From: Candidatus Flexicrinis proximus
Lineage (GTDB): Bacteria > Chloroflexota > Anaerolineae > Aggregatilineales > Phototrophicaceae
Direction of reading: 5' to 3'
Assembly: GCA_016712885.1 (NCBI GenBank)
Contig: JADJQF010000015.1
Location: 62,001 to 126,000 of the forward strand
Length of the DNA stretch: 64,000 bases
The notes under the pieces were generated by a model. That model was not told the DNA's origin. It searched no databases and saw nothing but the letters and a program-made list of their open reading frames with translations. Position numbers and translations under genes: made by a program. Positions within the stretch are counted from its first letter, which is position 1. Each line of letters opens with the position of its first letter. This document shows, piece after piece, positions 60,082-64,000 of the stretch.

Positions 60082-61536
60082 CTAGGTTCGGAGAGCCTTA
60101 ACCACCCGCGTCTGTATAGGTTCAAACGAGACGTTGACGGTCGATTCAAAGACCAGTTGATCGTCAGCGAAGCGGAAGATAAGGGTAAACACGAACGGCG
60201 TCTCCCGCAGGCGGACGACCAGCGTGTAACAGTCGTCGTGCGACCAGGCGCCGCTGGCGACGATGGGCATGGACACGGTCGAGCCATGTTCGTTGAACAG
60301 CGCAGACTCGCCGGCCTGCCAGACGCCGAATCCGGCTGTGAACGACTCTTCGCCCCGTGCCGTTCCAACCGTGACCGTGCAGCCCGAGTCTGTAAACGCG
60401 ACCGAGAAGGCCCTGATGGCCAAGTCGTTCGGCGCGGCCTCGAAGCGGTGACCCGATAACCGGGCGGCCAGCGGAGAAAATGCACTTCCCGGCACCGGCG
60501 AGATAGACAGTGAGGCGAGTTTGGTAAGGAGACGGGCATGCTCCGCCGGGTCGGCGGTTAGGGGGTCTGAGTGCATCGCCGGCAGCAGCTGTTCCCAGAC
60601 AAGATCGAGCGGACGCTGCATATCGCCTACGCCAGCCGTAATAGCGAGGACGGCGTCCTGATCGGGCATCACAATACAGAACTGTCCGAAGGCGCCATCA
60701 CCGCGATAGGCATTGTGGCGGCAGCGCCAGAACTGGTAGCCGTAGCCTTGCTTCCACTCCACGGCCTGGTTGTCCGCATTGGACACTTGATATGCGGTAG
60801 CCTGTTCAACCCAGGCCGCCGGCAGGATCTGACGGCCCATCCACTCGCCTTTTTGCAGGTAGAGCTGGCCGAAGCGGGCGATGTCGCCGGTCGTGATGCT
60901 CAGGCCGAAGCCCCCGGTATTGATGCCGCGCGGCGACTCTTCCCAGGTCGGGTTTTCGATGCCCAACGGTTCGAACAGCAGCGGTTTCAGATAGTCGATC
61001 AGCTTGAGGCCGGTGACCTTCTGCACGATGGCGGAAAGCATGAAGGTCGCGCCTGTGTTGTAGAGAAAGAAGGTCCCCGGCGCATGGGTGACCGGTACAT
61101 CAAGGAAGGCAGAGACCCAGTCGCCATCGCTCCGCTTAAAGAAGTACGGGGTAGTGTCTTCGGCGTGGCCGGTGGACATCGAGAGCAAGTGGCGGACGCG
61201 CATGGCGGCCAGGTGGCCGCTCACGTGTGCGGGAGTCTCGTCAGGGAAGAAGGACAGCACCGGATCGTCGAGCGAAAGGCAGCCTTCGCTTATCGCCAGC
61301 CCAATAGCCGTTGAGGTGAAGCTCTTGCTGAGAGAAAACAGGACATGCGGGTCCTGGCGCCGGTATGGCTGCCACCAGCCTTCCGCGACAGTGCGGCCGT
61401 GGCGGACCAGGATGAAGCTGTGCAACTCGTGAACCTCGCGCTCTGCCGCCTCAACAAAGGCGAGGATGGCGGCCGAAGCAATCCCCTGACTTTCCGGCAC
61501 AGCGTGCGGCAAGGCATTTTCAGCTATAGTGAGCAT
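60082..61536 (-). CDS. Beta-lactamase-family serine hydrolase (class C type)
   Basis: About 484 residues. The catalytic SxxK is in LFSLSKSFTSTAIGLAI near residue 70, and the YxN position in FFLYNTGATFMLSAIVQKVTG near 155, both typical of the Beta-lactamase (AmpC/EstB/DAC) family. A third KTG-like motif is not evident; HxG-like sequence lies near YQFWRCRHNAYRGDG. A C-terminal domain of about 130 residues (DUF3471-like position) is beta-rich. No signal peptide is visible, so it is probably an intracellular esterase or peptidase, not a resistance enzyme. ATG 61536 is preferred as GGAG lies 8 bases upstream; an ATG at 61542 is too close, and the longer open frame crosses a repeat copy. Confidence 0.85.
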   Translation of the reverse strand: MLTIAENALPHAVPESQGIASAAILAFVEAAEREVHELHSFILVRHGRTVAEGWWQPYRRQDPHVLFSLSKSFTSTAIGLAISEGCLSLDDPVLSFFPDETPAHVSGHLAAMRVRHLLSMSTGHAEDTTPYFFKRSDGDWVSAFLDVPVTHAPGTFFLYNTGATFMLSAIVQKVTGLKLIDYLKPLLFEPLGIENPTWEESPRGINTGGFGLSITTGDIARFGQLYLQKGEWMGRQILPAAWVEQATAYQVSNADNQAVEWKQGYGYQFWRCRHNAYRGDGAFGQFCIVMPDQDAVLAITAGVGDMQRPLDLVWEQLLPAMHSDPLTADPAEHARLLTKLASLSISPVPGSAFSPLAARLSGHRFEAAPNDLAIRAFSVAFTDSGCTVTVGTARGEESFTAGFGVWQAGESALFNEHGSTVSMPIVASGAWSHDDCYTLVVRLRETPFVFTLIFRFADDQLVFESTVNVSFEPIQTRVVKALRT

Positions 61537-61667
61537 CGTCATAACTCCGCGCAATCCGATTACACCATGTCCGGATGATAGCGCGCAGACGGTGGCTTCC
61601 GTATGTCCAAACAGGACTGTCCCGCCGTGAAACGCGACGATTCCCGGCAATTTGATGCCCAAAGGCT

Positions 61668-61737
61668 GTTTTGTGGAGGCGCTGCTTCCACACCTCCGCG
61701 AGGGACTTACGCCCCTCGGCCCCTCAGTTGCGAAGTT
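61668..61737 (+). repeat. Dispersed intergenic repeat, type A copy 5
   Basis: TGTTTTGTGGAGGCGCTGCTTCC, then CACCTCCGCGAGGGACTTACG and CCCCTCGGCCCCTCAGTTGCGAA. It is followed by the hairpin TTAGGAGCCTAA. It lies between the beta-lactamase-family gene start and the RsgA stop, upstream of the former. Confidence 0.8.
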
Positions 61738-61796
61738 TAGGAGCCTAAATTCCTGCCGGTTTGGAACGGAGCCCCAACAAAAGCGCATCGCATGCT

Positions 61797-62759
61797 TTAG
61801 ATCTGAAGGGCCGCCTCAAGCTCCTCACGCAGGCCGAGATAGCTGCGCCAACGCGCCTTGCTCAATTCGCCAGCCTTGACGGCCTTCACTACCGCGCAGT
61901 TCGGCTCGTCGCGGTGGGTGCAGTCATTGAACTTGCAGCGACCGACGTAAGGCGCGAGGTCGCGGAAATAGCCGTCCAGTTCTTCCGGCTCGACATCGTA
62001 CACGGCGACCGAGCGCATGCCGGGCGTATCGGCAAGGTAGCCGCCGCCTTCGTTCAGCTTGACAAGCACGCTGTCGCGTGTGGTGTGGACGCCTTCGTCA
62101 TGCCAGTTGCTGACGGCCTTCACGCTGCGGGCGAGATCGGGCTGGATGGCATTGAGCAGACTGGACTTGCCAACCCCGGACGCCCCGGTGAAAACGGAAA
62201 TCTTGCCGCGAAGCGCTTCGCGGACAGTTTCGATGCCGAGGCCGCGGCGGGCGCTGGTATAGATAACGGTATAGCCCATTTTTTCGTAAGGCAGGAAACG
62301 TGTGATGGTCTGCGCCTCGTCGGCCAGGTCGATCTTATTGACGACGATCACGACTTCGGGGATGTCGGACTGTTCTACGGCGACCAGCAGGCGGTCGATC
62401 AGCGGATAGTCCGGCCCAGGCTGCGCGGCAGAGGTGACAATAAAGGCGGCATCGGCATTGGCAATGATGACGTGCTGACGGACGGAATCGCCGGCGCCGC
62501 GATTGCCCTCCGTGCGGACGGCGCGACCCAAAACGCTGATGCGCTCATCCACGGCAAAAATTGCCCCAATGTCACCGGTTTCATCTTTGATAGTTTCAAA
62601 ATGGACGCGATCCCCGATAGCGGCGACATCGGAAGACTGCGCTTCTTCCAAGAGGCGGCCCCGTAAACGGCAGCGGTAGGTTTTACCATCATTCGCCTCG
62701 ACCCAAAAAAATCCACTCATCTCCTTGATAACCAACCCGTGCAGCGTGTTTTCTGGCAA
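61797..62759 (-). CDS. rsgA: Ribosome biogenesis GTPase RsgA
   Basis: 320 residues. RsgA (YjeQ) is a circularly permuted GTPase that checks late 30S subunit assembly. The permuted order is seen: OB-fold N-terminus, G4 VVNKIDLAD near residue 150, then G1 GASGVGKSSLLN near 196 and G3 ADTPGMRS near 250. A C-terminal zinc knuckle is present: CKFNDCTHRDEPNCAV. The start codon is TTG 62759 with a strong GAGGAGG 4 bases upstream, the only well-supported start. A -10 element lies at 62795. It reads toward the beta-lactamase-family gene. Confidence 0.94.
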   Translation of the reverse strand: MPENTLHGLVIKEMSGFFWVEANDGKTYRCRLRGRLLEEAQSSDVAAIGDRVHFETIKDETGDIGAIFAVDERISVLGRAVRTEGNRGAGDSVRQHVIIANADAAFIVTSAAQPGPDYPLIDRLLVAVEQSDIPEVVIVVNKIDLADEAQTITRFLPYEKMGYTVIYTSARRGLGIETVREALRGKISVFTGASGVGKSSLLNAIQPDLARSVKAVSNWHDEGVHTTRDSVLVKLNEGGGYLADTPGMRSVAVYDVEPEELDGYFRDLAPYVGRCKFNDCTHRDEPNCAVVKAVKAGELSKARWRSYLGLREELEAALQI

Positions 62760-62794
62760 GTTGCCTCCTCAGGCTTCGATAGATACGTTGCTTC

Positions 62795-62800
62795 ATTATA
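62795..62800 (-). promoter_or_regulatory. -10 element of rsgA
   Basis: Minus strand TATAAT, 36 bases before the TTG start. Neither TGn nor a -35 is recognised. Confidence 0.4.
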
Positions 62801-62835
62801 GGCGAGAAATCGAGAAACACGCTAGCAAGATCGGG

Positions 62836-63624
62836 CTATTTCCGGTAGATCGCCAGGATAACCGGCACGGGGTCGAACGAGGGAAGGCCGGCATTGGGTG
62901 CGGAAAGCAGCATCGAGCCACCGCCATCCAGGTTCAGGGCGTTTACGATGTCGAGGCCGGAACTCACCAGGAATGCGGCCGTCTCGTCGAGGGTCATGCC
63001 GAGCAAGGTGGTAGAAATCCAAAGCACCCTGCCCTGCGAGTCCATCGCAACGACCGTGCGGCGCGAGGTGCGGTCGCCCGGCCCACGCTGGTAATTCGGC
63101 ACGCCGTCGACCACCAGCATCGGGAAACCCTGCACGGCCTGATCGAGCGCCGCGCCGTCGTAAGGCTGCTGGATCAGCGACTGGACGCGCGGGATGCCGT
63201 TCTGGACGGCAAACATCCCGCCGCGGTTGACGTATGACGCCCCAAAAACGGCACTGTCGGCCACGACTAGTCCCAAAGCCGTCCCCTGAGGATCGAAGAA
63301 ATTGGCATTGATGAAGGCGACCATATCGGGACGCAAGGCACGCCAGCCGGTATCGTACAGGGGGGCGGCTGGATTGATGTGTGCACGGAACGCGAACAGC
63401 GCGGGGTCGATCCGGTGGACGACGACGCCTGCCAGCCCGCCCAAGCCCTCTGGTTGAAGATAGCGGCGCTCAAGTCCGGGCATGACGAGTTCCCAGCCTT
63501 CGGCCGCAGGAGCGGTCGGCTCGAGGGTCGGCGACGGCAGCGAATCACGGATGCCGGTCAGGTTACAGCCAACCAGCAGCAGCGCCTTGAACAGCGCCGT
63601 CAGGGTTTGCAGGGGACGGCGCAT
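62836..63624 (-). CDS. Lipoprotein of the phosphodiester glycosidase family (NAGPA/DUF2233)
   Basis: About 262 residues. The N-terminus is a lipoprotein signal (MRRPLQTLTALFKALLLVGC) with the lipobox LVGC, followed by a short Ser/Pro linker. The domain shows DMVAFINANFFDP near residue 100, RTVVAMDSQGRVLWIS near 185 and the closing NLDGGGSMLL near 232, the hallmark of phosphodiester N-acetylglucosaminidase-type proteins. Bacterial members are often surface-exposed and may hydrolyse glycosyl-phosphate bonds; the substrate is unknown. ATG 63624 gives a normal signal length; GTG 63663 would add 13 residues, and neither has a good ribosome site. It follows the partial gene at the right edge by few bases. 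Confidence 0.82.
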   Translation of the reverse strand: MRRPLQTLTALFKALLLVGCNLTGIRDSLPSPTLEPTAPAAEGWELVMPGLERRYLQPEGLGGLAGVVVHRIDPALFAFRAHINPAAPLYDTGWRALRPDMVAFINANFFDPQGTALGLVVADSAVFGASYVNRGGMFAVQNGIPRVQSLIQQPYDGAALDQAVQGFPMLVVDGVPNYQRGPGDRTSRRTVVAMDSQGRVLWISTTLLGMTLDETAAFLVSSGLDIVNALNLDGGGSMLLSAPNAGLPSFDPVPVILAIYRK

Positions 63625-63668
63625 CCGCCGAAGGCGGCGCGCCCAGGAAGAGGAGGGGACCACGCGGA

Positions 63669-64000
63669 TTACTTGTGACCGTTTCCGTTCGTGTCTGACG
63701 ATGTATCGTCGACGTGCTGAATCGGATAGGTGACCAGCAGCATCTTCAACGAGATCAGATCCGGTCGCTCGGCGGCAAGGTTTTCCTCACTGATCCGCCC
63801 GAAGTCGTTGAGCAGCGAAAACAGCTTATCACGCAGTTTTTCGAACTGCTTGGAGTCGAGGTCGAAGCGCGACTGGCTGAGGCTCATGCGGCGGTGCCAC
63901 GGGGCGTCCTCGGCCATATTGATGGTCGCATCGTGGATATTATCGAGAATTTCCTGCTTGGTGGCAGCGAACATACCGTTGAGAGTCAGTTCCAGGCCTT
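63669..64000 (-). CDS. Protein of unknown function (partial, N-terminus beyond window)
   Basis: The frame is open to the right edge. From the first ATG (63974) there are 101 residues, but the upstream codons (GLELTLNG) read as plausible protein and no ribosome site precedes the ATG, so the gene probably starts outside the window. The sequence is hydrophilic and helical (TKQEILDNIHDATINMAEDA, then SKQFEKLRDKLFSLLNDFG), with an acidic and Asn/Gly-rich end. No family is recognised. It ends shortly before the lipoprotein gene on the same strand. Confidence 0.6.
   Translation of the reverse strand, partial: GLELTLNGMFAATKQEILDNIHDATINMAEDAPWHRRMSLSQSRFDLDSKQFEKLRDKLFSLLNDFGRISEENLAAERPDLISLKMLLVTYPIQHVDDTSSDTNGNGHK

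Noticed and set aside
59865..60101. Plus-strand frame of 78 residues between rsmH and the hydrolase gene
   Set aside because: It coincides with the type B repeat and consists of translated hairpin arms; the related copy at 48368 does not keep the frame.
61543..61788. N-terminal extension of the beta-lactamase-family gene
   Set aside because: The extra 84 residues would be encoded mostly by a type A repeat copy and show no family sequence.

Overview
The window is about 64 kb of high-GC DNA that encodes a free-living bacterium, most likely a member of the Chloroflexota near Anaerolineae. This assignment is inferred from gene content and style, not from a marker-gene comparison. The clues are secreted SH3/LysM proteins with Thr-Pro-rich linkers, a Tad-type pseudopilin operon with very large extracellular parts, a DUF2085 membrane protein, Uma2-family nucleases, a HerA-like ATPase beside a stand-alone HAS-barrel-like protein, and a division cluster that lacks mraZ. 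No rRNA, tRNA, CRISPR array, phage or insertion sequence was recognised. The content is chromosomal, largely housekeeping and metabolic, and gene orientation switches often.

Left part (1-18 kb): two tandem secreted SH3 proteins, a methyltransferase, a DUF177/YceD protein, ATP-type phosphofructokinase, a UvrD/PcrA helicase, a membrane DsbA-like thioredoxin, an operon-like minus-strand set (HAS-barrel protein, HerA-like ATPase, epoxide-hydrolase-like enzyme, then a Rieske oxygenase), a class A penicillin-binding protein and a CNNM/CorC protein with a small membrane partner.

Middle (17.5-38 kb): a Uma2 nuclease, two small plus-strand genes (one made largely of hexapeptide repeats), aconitase, a YcaQ-type glycosylase, a large membrane protein, OppD/OppF ATPases, a DinB protein, a KimA-like transporter, an ADP-forming acyl-CoA synthetase fused to an acetyltransferase, an aldo/keto reductase, a long-chain-type acyl-CoA dehydrogenase, a second Uma2 protein and GMP synthase.

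Right part (38-64 kb): several GNAT acetyltransferases, Der GTPase followed by an overlapping glycosyltransferase and GNAT, a stand-alone B3/4 protein, a GDP-fucose-synthase-like enzyme, a TlpA-like thioredoxin with a DUF2085 protein, a three-gene TadE/TadG/TadE operon, PRPP synthetase, rsmH-ftsL-ftsI, a beta-lactamase-family hydrolase, RsgA and a lipoprotein phosphodiester glycosidase.

The most notable points are an in-frame amber codon that splits the VWA-bearing TadG-like gene; a dispersed hairpin-rich intergenic repeat family with at least seven copies, one of which carries a perfect GTTTCACGTGAAAC (parS-like) palindrome; tandem GAAC-N4-GTTC palindromes resembling SOS boxes but lying between two converging genes; a terminator hairpin that overlaps the start of the next gene; and frequent extended -10 promoters (TGnTAnAnT type) without a clear -35.
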